The notes beneath the pieces were generated by a model. That model worked only from the letters and a program-made list of their open reading frames with translations, was not told where the DNA came from and searched no databases. DNA of 5,754 nucleotides from the NCBI GenBank assembly GCA_003455595.1, contig DMQT01000042.1, positions 999 through 6,752 of the forward strand. The letters are read 5' to 3'. Both the position numbers and the translations under genes were made by a program. Numbering within the stretch: position 1 is the stretch's first letter; the number at the start of each line of letters is the position of its first letter. Of the stretch, positions 1 to 5,754 are shown piece after piece. The stretch comes from Betaproteobacteria bacterium (GTDB lineage: Bacteria; Pseudomonadota; Gammaproteobacteria; Burkholderiales; Sulfuriferulaceae).

Positions 1-836
1 TGTTGTAGCCAGTCGGCCTGGTGGCTGCAGACCAGTTCTGCTGCGGCAGTCGGCGTCGGCGCGCGCAGGTCGGCGACAAAATCGGCGATGGTGAAATCGG
101 TTTCGTGGCCGATGGCGCTGACAACGGGAATTGGGCTGGCGGCAATCGCGCGCGCTACGTTTTCATCGTTGAATGACCACAAATCCTCGATGCTGCCGCC
201 ACCCCGGCACACGATCAGCACATCGCATTCGGCACGTTGGTAGGCCGCATGCAGGGCAGCCACAATCTGCGCTGCCGCATCGCGACCCTGTACCTGGGTG
301 GGGTAAAGCACGACCGGTAAACTCGGCATGCGGCGCTGCAGCGTGGTAAGCACGTCATGCAGGGCAGCGGCCTGGGGCGAGGTGATGATGCCGACGCAGC
401 GCGGAAATACCGGCAGGCCGCGCTTTTTATCGGCATTGAACAGGCCTTCGCTGCCTAATTTTAACTTGAGCGCTTCAAATGCCTCGAACAATGCGCCCAA
501 ACCGGCCCGGCGCAGCGTGTCGACTTGCAGTTGAAATTCACCGCGCGGTTCATACAAGGTAGGCGTGGCGCGCACTTCGACCTGCATGCCATTGTCAGGC
601 TGCCAGTCAATGAATTGGTTGCGATTACGAAACATTACGCAGCGCACCTGTGCGTCGGCGTCTTTTAAAGAAAAGTACCAGTGGCCTGAGCTGGCGCGCG
701 TCAGGTTGGAAATTTCTCCCGCTACCCAGGTCAGCGGCAGGCGTTGCTCCAGGGTCTGGCGAACCAGCCGGTTAAGTGCCGCCACACTGAGGATGGGGGT
801 AGTTTGGGACGGCGGTGTATCGGGAAAGGTGAACAT
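1..836 (-). CDS. xseA: Exodeoxyribonuclease VII large subunit, C-terminus cut by window edge
   Basis: This is the large, catalytic subunit of exonuclease VII, which with several XseB subunits degrades single-stranded DNA to short oligonucleotides in the cytoplasm during repair. Reading the minus strand from the ATG at 836 gives 278 uninterrupted codons. Residues about 15-108 form the N-terminal OB-fold, with the family patterns [20 protein letters not shown] (39-58) and [11 protein letters not shown] (95-105). The catalytic domain follows, with GIITSP (149-154), [16 protein letters not shown] (210-225), [18 protein letters not shown] (243-260) and TPTAAAEL (261-268). These are hallmark XseA motifs. 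The family is usually about 400-450 residues, so the C-terminal coiled-coil part lies beyond base 1. No good Shine-Dalgarno precedes the ATG (only a distant GAAGAA), but MFTFPDTPP leading into [11 protein letters not shown] matches a normal XseA beginning. It is transcribed divergently from exbB. Confidence 0.97.
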   Translation of the reverse strand, partial: MFTFPDTPPSQTTPILSVAALNRLVRQTLEQRLPLTWVAGEISNLTRASSGHWYFSLKDADAQVRCVMFRNRNQFIDWQPDNGMQVEVRATPTLYEPRGEFQLQVDTLRRAGLGALFEAFEALKLKLGSEGLFNADKKRGLPVFPRCVGIITSPQAAALHDVLTTLQRRMPSLPVVLYPTQVQGRDAAAQIVAALHAAYQRAECDVLIVCRGGGSIEDLWSFNDENVARAIAASPIPVVSAIGHETDFTIADFVADLRAPTPTAAAELVCSHQADWLQ

Positions 837-1014
837 GTTTTTGTCAAGAAGTTCTTCACAGTCACAACAATTTAACATGCACTGCGACGCTAGACGCTTG
901 ATGCAAAGGATGTTTTTTTAAGCTATTGATTTATATGAAATAAATTACGATTAAAAAATCACCTCCGGATAAAATTTCCTTATGTACGGGTGGTTTAGCG
1001 TATTGCCGAACAGG

Positions 1015-1049
1015 TTACCCACAAAGTTATCCACAGCTTTTGTGGGTAA
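1015..1049. promoter_or_regulatory. Cluster of three DnaA-box-like 9-mers
   Basis: Three 9-mers are packed into 35 bases: TTACCCACA at 1015-1023 (+), TTATCCACA at 1027-1035 (+) and TTACCCACA on the minus strand at 1041-1049 (read as TGTGGGTAA on plus). The middle one is identical to the strong E. coli oriC boxes R1/R4, and the outer two differ by one base. The outer boxes also form an 11-bp perfect inverted repeat (TTACCCACAAA, 1015-1025, against TTTGTGGGTAA, 1039-1049). An 84% AT tract lies about 55 bases to the left. Binding by DnaA is inferred. The role could be DnaA-dependent control of the flanking promoters, DnaA titration, or less likely an origin-like element. A dimeric repressor operator using the inverted repeat is an alternative. 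Confidence 0.6.
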
Positions 1050-1101
1050 ATAAAAAAAGCCTTATGTGAGCGGGGTTTAGATCAAACATCACAGTTGTGC
1101 C

Positions 1102-1132
1102 TTGAAGTTTGGACGTCAACTTGAGGTATTTT
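1102..1132 (+). promoter_or_regulatory. Candidate sigma70-type promoter for the exbB operon
   Basis: A TTGAAG hexamer (1102-1107) resembles a -35 box. A -10-like stretch follows: GGTATT (1125-1130, spacer 17) or TATTTT (1127-1132, spacer 19). Neither is a strong -10. Transcription would start near 1138-1140 and give a leader of about 62 nt. The spacer carries an inverted repeat AAGTT-N8-AACTT (1105-1109/1118-1122), which could be an operator. The DnaA-box cluster ends about 50 bases upstream. This rests on pattern matching only. Confidence 0.3.
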
Positions 1133-1189
1133 GCTTCGCCCTTGCCGAATGGGGCACACCACGCTAAAGTGGTGGGCGTTTCAGTCCCC

Positions 1190-1194
1190 GGGAG
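1190..1194 (+). promoter_or_regulatory. Ribosome binding site that fixes the exbB start at GTG 1202
   Basis: GGGAG lies 7 bases before the GTG at 1202. The longer reading from ATG 1109 would add 31 residues that are not typical of the family, whereas GTG 1202 gives the expected ExbB opening MFAIIEAAGWPIWPLL. An ATG at 1198 is out of frame. Confidence 0.7.
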
Positions 1195-1201
1195 TTCATG
1201 C

Positions 1202-1807
1202 GTGTTTGCTATCATCGAAGCGGCCGGTTGGCCTATCTGGCCCCTGTTGCTGGCCTCTGTCTTTACCGTTGCCATCGTCATCGAACGTTTTATTTCGCTG
1301 CGCCAGAAAGAAGTTGCACCGCGTGGCCTGCTGGAAATGGTGATACAGGAATACCGCAAGCAAGGGGTGAATGCCGAGATGGTCGCACGGTTGTCGATGG
1401 GTTCGCATCTGGCGCGTATTTTTGCGGCGGGATTGCGCAACGTCAAAGCCTCGCGCGAAGTCATGAAAGAATCCATTGAAGAAGCCGGGCGTGCTGCCGC
1501 GCATGATCTTGAGCGCTTCCTCACTGCATTGGGTACCATCGCTTCCATCGCGCCATTGCTGGGCTTGCTCGGCACGGTGATCGGCATGGTTGAAATCTTC
1601 GGCGCGCAAACGCCATCGGGCGGCAATCCGGCGGTGCTGGCACACGGTATCTCGATTGCGCTGTACAACACTGCGTTTGGCCTGATTGTGGCAATCCCCA
1701 GCATGATTTTCTACCGCTTTTTCCGCACCCGCGTCGAGGCGCTGGTGGTGGAGATGGAGCAGCAGGCGATCAAGCTGGTCGAGATGGTTCATGGCGAGCG
1801 TTTGTAA
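1202..1807 (+). CDS. exbB: MotA/TolQ/ExbB family proton channel protein
   Basis: This is the inner-membrane channel subunit that with ExbD uses the proton gradient to drive a partner such as TonB and so outer-membrane transport. The product is 201 residues from GTG 1202, normal for short ExbB proteins. Three membrane segments are visible: about 11-29 (PIWPLLLASVFTVAIVIER), about 107-131 and about 153-174. The family signature LLGTVIGMVEIF spans 122-133, with Thr125 matching the pore threonine of helix 2. ALYNTAFGLIVAIP (153-166) carries Thr157, matching the helix 3 threonine. At the place of E. coli ExbB Glu176, my by-eye alignment puts Ile152. The cytoplasmic loop lies between helices 1 and 2, and the C-terminal helix (about 175-197) is rich in Glu and Gln. 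exbD starts 9 bases after the stop. TolQ or another ExbB paralogue is possible, but the neighbouring non-TolA/TolB genes favour ExbB. Confidence 0.93.
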   Translation: MFAIIEAAGWPIWPLLLASVFTVAIVIERFISLRQKEVAPRGLLEMVIQEYRKQGVNAEMVARLSMGSHLARIFAAGLRNVKASREVMKESIEEAGRAAAHDLERFLTALGTIASIAPLLGLLGTVIGMVEIFGAQTPSGGNPAVLAHGISIALYNTAFGLIVAIPSMIFYRFFRTRVEALVVEMEQQAIKLVEMVHGERL

Positions 1808-1816
1808 GGATTCAAC

Positions 1817-2239
1817 ATGAATTTCCAGCGCGGCCAACAGCGGGACGAACCCGAGATCAACCTGATTCCGATGATCGACGTGTTGCTGGTGATCCTGATT
1901 TTTCTCATGGTCACCACCACTTACGCCAAGTTTTCTGAACTGCAAATCAACTTGCCGCAAGCTGCGGGCGAGCAAAGCAAGGACAAGCCAGCGCAGGTGA
2001 ATGTCGCGGTCGATGTGGCGGGCAATTATCAGATCAACGACACGACGGTCAGTTTTTCCAATATTGCGACGCTGTCCGAGGCGCTTACCAAAGCCGCCAA
2101 CGGCAAGCCTGACACGGTCATTACCATCAATGCCGACGCCAAAGCCACGCACCAGTCGGTGATTAACGTGATGGAAGCCGCGCGCGAAGCCGGTCTGGTG
2201 CGCATCACCTTTGCCACGCAACAAGGCGAACTCAAGTAA
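1817..2239 (+). CDS. exbD: ExbD/TolR family biopolymer transport protein
   Basis: This is the proton-carrying partner of ExbB: a single-pass inner-membrane protein with a periplasmic domain. It has 140 residues, the usual size. A short polar cytoplasmic N-terminus ends in the family motif EINLIPMIDVLLVILIFLM (13-31). Asp21 is the conserved membrane aspartate that is protonated during pumping (Asp25 in E. coli ExbD, Asp23 in TolR). The transmembrane helix covers about 17-35. The periplasmic domain shows LQINLPQA (42-49) and the closing ITINADAKATHQSVINVMEA (102-121) followed by AGLVRITFAT, both typical. AAGGA-type pairing sequence (AAGGA at 1806-1810, overlapping the exbB stop) sits 6 bases before the ATG, which supports the start and translation together with exbB. 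No tonB gene is in the window. Confidence 0.94.
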   Translation: MNFQRGQQRDEPEINLIPMIDVLLVILIFLMVTTTYAKFSELQINLPQAAGEQSKDKPAQVNVAVDVAGNYQINDTTVSFSNIATLSEALTKAANGKPDTVITINADAKATHQSVINVMEAAREAGLVRITFATQQGELK

Positions 2240-2241
2240 TT

Positions 2242-2266
2242 CAGCCGCTGACCTGGTCAGCGGCTG
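2242..2266. other. Strong perfect hairpin between exbD and the next gene
   Basis: CAGCCGCTGACC (2242-2253) is followed after a single T by its exact reverse complement (2255-2266). As RNA this would be an 11-bp GC-rich stem with a CTG triloop, starting 3 bases after the exbD stop. No T-run follows, so it is not a standard intrinsic terminator. A role in mRNA 3'-end protection, processing or partial attenuation inside the operon is inferred. The 3' arm can alternatively pair GCTG (2263-2266) with CAGC (2271-2274). Confidence 0.75.
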
Positions 2267-2284
2267 CGCTCAGCAAGTGATTCG

Positions 2285-3391
2285 ATGACAGCTAATCCCT
2301 CCTGGAAAGACCCGTTCGGCAGTAACCGCCTTGGCTTGTGGCTGGCCGATCGACGCGACCGCAAAGCCAAACAGATCGGCCGTGTCGCCGCGCGTTGGGG
2401 CTGGCTCAAGCCGATGGGCGAGCGTGGCAAGGTGGTGTGGATTATCGCCGGGGCCGAGCGAGAAAATGTCCGGCTGGCGGTTGAGCTGCTGCGTGCGATA
2501 CGTGCCCGGCGGCTGGATATCCGCCTGGTGCTTACGTTTGAGCACGATTATCCCGACATGTTGGCGCTGCTCGACGATTGCGACAAAACCGGCTGGGGCT
2601 ACGCGCCGTGCGACCATCCCAAGGCGGTTGCGCGGGTAATGGCCCGTTTTGAGCCGTTTGGTGTGATTCTGGTCGGCGCGCGGCCACGCCCCAATCTGCT
2701 GGCGGCGTTAAAAGGACATGCGCATATGCTGGCGGTGAACTTAGCCGAAGCGGCTGATTTTGACTGCGAGCGTATTTATGCGGCCGACGAATCCCTGGCG
2801 GCACAGCGCAATCAGGCGCCGGTGGTGGATATGCGCGCGATACTGACCCAGGCGCAGGTCGATCCCAATTTCAAATCGCTGGTGAATGGCCCGCATGCGC
2901 GGCATTTATGGTGGCTGCACCAGGCAGCGTCAGAAAGCACCACCTGCAACGTCTGGCGTACCGCATTTGCCGATGACGTATTGTTTGTCAGTGGTGCGCG
3001 TCCCGCAGGCGCGGTTCAGCCGATCAGCAGCTGGAACCGCGAACCGCCCGCCGCAGGCAGCGTGATCTGGGTGGACGACGACAAATGGCTGCCGGCCATC
3101 GCTGCGGCCGTGACCGCCACCCACCTTGAGCAATTCAGTCCGAGTCTGCTATGGCAAGCCATGGCGGGCGGCGCAGCTGTGTCGCGGGCGTTGGCTGTGG
3201 TCTTGCCCAAAGCGCAACTGGATGAGGCTTTGCCGGTGGTGGAGGATGTCATTGCCACATGGCTGCAATACCGGGATAACCCGATTGCCGCACGCAAGCA
3301 CGGCGATACCGCGCGCCGTCTGTTCTGGCAGGAACGGCGGCTGGCCGAGCAGGTGAGCGCGGAACTGGTGGAGCGCGTGTTCGAGTGGTAG
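2285..3391 (+). CDS. GT-B-like protein, divergent relative of Kdo transferase (KdtA/WaaA)
   Basis: This 368-residue protein is probably cytoplasmic; I see no signal peptide or membrane helix. Its N-terminal half follows the KdtA/WaaA pattern from memory. VVWIIAGAERE (50-60) aligns with the region of the catalytic SVGE motif, so Glu60 falls on the catalytic Glu. GYAPCDHPKAVARVMARFEP (105-124) matches YLPYDLPxAxxRFLxxxxP, and PRPNLLAALKGHAHMLAVN (134-152) matches the ELWPNL region, but the EtElWP acidic residues are replaced by GARPRP (131-136). In the C-terminal half the expected PRHPER and GGHNPLE motifs are missing. Instead FSPSLLWQAMAGGAAVS (284-300) looks like the generic GT-B donor-site segment. 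Placement just upstream of lpxK and kdsB supports a lipopolysaccharide role. It may be an active transferase with another donor or a non-catalytic paralogue. The start ATG 2285 has only a weak AAGTGA upstream. It overlaps lpxK by 7 nt. Confidence 0.6.
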   Translation: MTANPSWKDPFGSNRLGLWLADRRDRKAKQIGRVAARWGWLKPMGERGKVVWIIAGAERENVRLAVELLRAIRARRLDIRLVLTFEHDYPDMLALLDDCDKTGWGYAPCDHPKAVARVMARFEPFGVILVGARPRPNLLAALKGHAHMLAVNLAEAADFDCERIYAADESLAAQRNQAPVVDMRAILTQAQVDPNFKSLVNGPHARHLWWLHQAASESTTCNVWRTAFADDVLFVSGARPAGAVQPISSWNREPPAAGSVIWVDDDKWLPAIAAAVTATHLEQFSPSLLWQAMAGGAAVSRALAVVLPKAQLDEALPVVEDVIATWLQYRDNPIAARKHGDTARRLFWQERRLAEQVSAELVERVFEW

Positions 3392-4395
3392 CGCGCTGGA
3401 TCGAGCAGCAATGGCAGGGCAGCAGTGCCTGGCAGATGCTGCTGATTCCACTGGCTGGCGTGTTTGGCATGATCACTGCACTGCGTCGCCAGTTGTATCA
3501 ATGGGGCTGGATGCGCGCGCAGCGCCTGCCTGTGCCGGTCATCGTGGTCGGTAACATCAGCGTTGGCGGCACCGGCAAAACCCCGCTGGTGATCTGGCTG
3601 GCGCAGCAATTACAACTCCACGGCTACCGTCCCGGCATCATCAGTCGCGGTTACGGCGGCAGCGCCACGCAGATTCCCAGATCGGTACACCCTGACAGCT
3701 CCCCGCTAGAGGTAGGCGATGAACCCGTGCTGCTGGCGCGTGACAGCGGTTGCCCGGTATGGGTCGGGCGCGACCGTGCGGCAGCGGGGCGCGCGCTGCT
3801 GGTGGCGCACGCCGCCGTGAATGTGCTGATTTCAGACGACGGCCTGCAGCATTACCGGCTGGCGCGCGATATGGAACTGGCGGTGATGGATGGTGCGCGC
3901 GGCTTCGGCAATCGCCGCCTGCTGCCTGCCGGGCCCTTGCGTGAACCGCTGGCGCGTTTGTCCCGCGTTGACGCGCTGGTGGCGAATCAAATCGATACAG
4001 CCAGGCCAGCCGATGTGCCTGCCGATTTGCCGGTTTTTTTTATGGCGCTGCAAGCCACGCGCTGCGTCAATCTGGCCGATCCGTCACGCACGACCGATGT
4101 CACCGCGTTCATTGGCCAACGGGTGCACGCCGTGGCAGGCATCGGCAATCCGCAACGTTTTTTTGAGCAGCTGGAGGCGCTCGGCATACAGGCTGAACCC
4201 CATGTTTTTCCCGACCACCATGCCTATGCCGCACAAGAGCTGGCATGGCCCGACACGATCCTGATGACCGCTAAAGATGCGGTAAAATGTAGCGCATTCG
4301 CCACGCCCAACATGTGGGTGCTGCCGGTGCAGGCCGTCCTTCAACCCAATCTGATCGAGCTGGTGCTCGCCAAACTAGGAAACCGTCATGGATAG
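3385..4395 (+). CDS. lpxK: Tetraacyldisaccharide 4'-kinase
   Basis: LpxK transfers phosphate from ATP to the 4'-position of the lipid A disaccharide on the cytoplasmic face of the inner membrane, giving lipid IVA, the acceptor for Kdo. The 336-residue product is normal in length. A hydrophobic N-terminal segment (about 16-32) is the membrane anchor. The P-loop is [11 protein letters not shown] (56-66), followed by SRGYGG (87-92), GDEP (111-114), VGRDR (127-131), DDGLQH (151-156), [13 protein letters not shown] (176-188), GIGNPQRFF (252-260), FPDHHAY (275-281) and MTAKDAVK (294-301, where many homologues have TEKDAVK). The likely start is GTG 3385, inside the end of the preceding gene (7-nt overlap), and its end overlaps ycaR by 8 nt. 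Both overlaps suggest coupled translation. In enterobacteria msbA precedes lpxK; here the KdtA-like gene takes that place. Confidence 0.96.
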   Translation: MVARWIEQQWQGSSAWQMLLIPLAGVFGMITALRRQLYQWGWMRAQRLPVPVIVVGNISVGGTGKTPLVIWLAQQLQLHGYRPGIISRGYGGSATQIPRSVHPDSSPLEVGDEPVLLARDSGCPVWVGRDRAAAGRALLVAHAAVNVLISDDGLQHYRLARDMELAVMDGARGFGNRRLLPAGPLREPLARLSRVDALVANQIDTARPADVPADLPVFFMALQATRCVNLADPSRTTDVTAFIGQRVHAVAGIGNPQRFFEQLEALGIQAEPHVFPDHHAYAAQELAWPDTILMTAKDAVKCSAFATPNMWVLPVQAVLQPNLIELVLAKLGNRHG

Positions 4396-4567
4396 CAAAT
4401 TGCTGGATATTCTCGTCTGCCCGCTGTGCAAGGGGCCGTTGCTGTATAAAAAATCCGAGCAGGAATTGATCTGCAAGGCTGACCGCCTGGCGTTTCCCAT
4501 CCGCGACGACATTCCGGTGATGCTGGAGGAAGAAGCGCGCCGCCTGGCTGAAACAGAAGAAGTGTAA
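4388..4567 (+). CDS. ycaR: Trm112/YcaR family small zinc-ribbon-like protein
   Basis: This 59-residue protein belongs to the Trm112-like/UPF0434 family, commonly found between lpxK and kdsB. Its exact role in bacteria is unsettled. The sequence opens [18 protein letters not shown] (1-18) and continues with [20 protein letters not shown] (26-45), nearly the same layout as E. coli YcaR. A CxxC pair (Cys11, Cys14) and one further cysteine (Cys29) are present, so a full four-cysteine zinc site is not complete. AGGA (4377-4380) lies 7 bases before the ATG. It overlaps the lpxK end by 8 nt, and its stop shares one base with the kdsB start (TAATG). Confidence 0.93.
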   Translation: MDSKLLDILVCPLCKGPLLYKKSEQELICKADRLAFPIRDDIPVMLEEEARRLAETEEV

Positions 4568-5322
4568 TGCTGGACTTCGTTGCCATCGTACCGGCGCGGT
4601 ATGCCTCGACGCGCCTGCCTGCCAAGCCGCTGGCCGATATTGCCGGCAAGCCGATGGTGGTGCGGGTGGCCGAGCGCGCGCAGGCCAGCGGGGCGCGCGC
4701 AGTGTGGGTAGCGGCGGACGACGCCCGCATTACCGCAGCGGCCGAGGCGCATGGGTTCGAAGCGATGCTGACGGCTATCGAGCACAACTCGGGAACCGAC
4801 CGCCTGGCCGAAGTGGTGACGCGGTTGGCGCTGCCTGACGACGCCATTGTGGTCAACGTGCAAGGCGATGAGCCGCTCATCGACCCGATGCTGATCCACG
4901 CCGTCGCGCGTGAACTGCAACTGCACCCGGAGGCGGTGATGGCGACCGCTTGCCACGCGATTCACGACTACGCCAGCATGGCGAATCCCAACGTCGTCAA
5001 AGTGGTGCTGGATAACACCGGCAATGCGCTGTATTTCAGCCGGGCGGCAATTCCCTGGCCGCGCGATGCCTTTGCCGCCGGCCAGAGTCTGCCGGAAGGC
5101 CTGCCGGTGTTTCGTCATATCGGCCTCTATGCGTATCGCGCCGGATTTCTTAAAACTTATGCCAGCCTGAGTGCTGCACCGATCGAGCGGTTCGAATCGC
5201 TGGAGCAATTGCGCGTGTTATGGCATGGCTATAAAATCAGCGTGGCGATCAGCGAGCACCCGGCAGCGCCTGGTGTGGATACCGCCGAGGACCTTGAAAA
5301 GGTACGCCAGCTGTGGGTTTGA
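4567..5322 (+). CDS. kdsB: 3-deoxy-manno-octulosonate cytidylyltransferase (CMP-Kdo synthetase)
   Basis: KdsB joins Kdo and CTP to make CMP-Kdo and pyrophosphate in the cytoplasm. CMP-Kdo is the donor used by Kdo transferase on lipid IVA. The 251-residue product is the normal length. Motifs in order are [14 protein letters not shown] (9-22, nucleotide binding), SGTDRL (75-80), NVQGDEPL (97-104), [11 protein letters not shown] (157-167), HIGLYAYR (184-191), [10 protein letters not shown] (207-216) and PGVDTAEDL (235-243). Asp101 and Asp238 correspond to the two metal-binding aspartates of the family. The ATG at 4567 overlaps the ycaR stop by one base; GAAGAAG just upstream is a modest ribosome site, so coupling to ycaR translation is likely. 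Confidence 0.97.
   Translation: MLDFVAIVPARYASTRLPAKPLADIAGKPMVVRVAERAQASGARAVWVAADDARITAAAEAHGFEAMLTAIEHNSGTDRLAEVVTRLALPDDAIVVNVQGDEPLIDPMLIHAVARELQLHPEAVMATACHAIHDYASMANPNVVKVVLDNTGNALYFSRAAIPWPRDAFAAGQSLPEGLPVFRHIGLYAYRAGFLKTYASLSAAPIERFESLEQLRVLWHGYKISVAISEHPAAPGVDTAEDLEKVRQLWV

Positions 5323-5754
<432 letters not shown>

Larger units (their letters stand above)
837..1201. other. Divergent xseA/exbB intergenic region
   Basis: This 365-base stretch has no convincing gene. Bases 911-960 are 84% A+T (8 G/C in 50), in sharp contrast to the GC-rich genes around it, and include an AT palindrome ATTTAT-N5-ATAAAT (929-934/940-945). It must hold the promoters of xseA (minus) and of the exbB operon (plus). 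On the minus strand a TATAAA-like -10 lies inside the AT tract, but I find no good -35 for it. Bases 1015-1049 hold three DnaA-box-like sequences, listed separately. Bases 1137-1192 can fold into competing short stems just before exbB. I see no recognisable Fur box, even though exbBD genes are often iron regulated. Confidence 0.8.

Noticed and set aside
982..1053. 23-codon ORF on plus starting ATG 982, running through the DnaA boxes
   Set aside because: Poor ribosome site, no recognisable peptide, and it coincides with the 9-mer cluster; likely chance.
1077..1085. ATCAA as half of an FNR/Anr site
   Set aside because: The partner half TTGAT is absent at the required spacing (GGGGT is there).
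1065..1093. TGTGA...TCACA as a CRP site
   Set aside because: The arms are 19 bases apart instead of the 6 expected.
1109..1201. Longer exbB reading starting at ATG 1109
   Set aside because: The extra 31 residues do not resemble ExbB N-termini, there is no ribosome site for it, and GTG 1202 has GGGAG at good spacing plus the family-typical opening.
1196..2224. Long 342-codon minus-strand ORF opposite exbB and exbD
   Set aside because: It is a shadow of two clear plus-strand genes, with low-complexity His/Arg/Gln-rich composition typical of an antisense frame.
2242..2274. Intrinsic terminator after exbD
   Set aside because: The stem is strong but no T-run follows on either strand, so it is described as a hairpin only.
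4375..5208. 277-codon minus-strand ORF opposite kdsB and ycaR
   Set aside because: Shadow of the well-supported kdsB and ycaR reading frames; no family motifs.

Overview
The window looks like a conserved chromosomal block of a Gram-negative bacterium, most likely a betaproteobacterium (Nitrosomonadales/Methylophilales-like by gene order). The order exbB-exbD-glycosyltransferase-like gene-lpxK-ycaR-kdsB-adk, with xseA divergent, and fairly GC-rich coding DNA both fit this. The lipid A and Kdo genes show that the cell makes lipopolysaccharide. The taxonomic call is inference from gene order and protein flavour, not from a search. I see no mobile element, tRNA, rRNA or CRISPR array.

Layout: the left edge holds the first 278 codons of xseA (exonuclease VII large subunit) on the minus strand, cut by the window edge. 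A 365-base divergent intergenic region (837-1201) follows. It contains an AT-rich tract and a tight cluster of three DnaA-box-like 9-mers (1015-1049). Then come plus-strand genes: exbB (GTG start at 1202), exbD (1817), a strong hairpin (2242-2266), a GT-B-like protein resembling a divergent Kdo transferase (2285-3391), lpxK (3385-4395), ycaR (4388-4567) and kdsB (4567-5322). After a 107-base AT-rich gap the 5' part of adk runs off the right edge.

How the genes fit together: ExbB and ExbD form an inner-membrane proton channel that energises outer-membrane processes. LpxK adds the 4'-phosphate to lipid A and KdsB activates Kdo as CMP-Kdo for attachment to lipid A. The KdtA/WaaA-like protein sits exactly where an enzyme or partner of this pathway would be expected, but its donor-site motifs differ from true Kdo transferases. 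The last four genes of the operon overlap by 7, 8 and 1 nt, which points to translational coupling. The two points most worth a second look are the DnaA-box cluster and the divergent Kdo-transferase-like gene.
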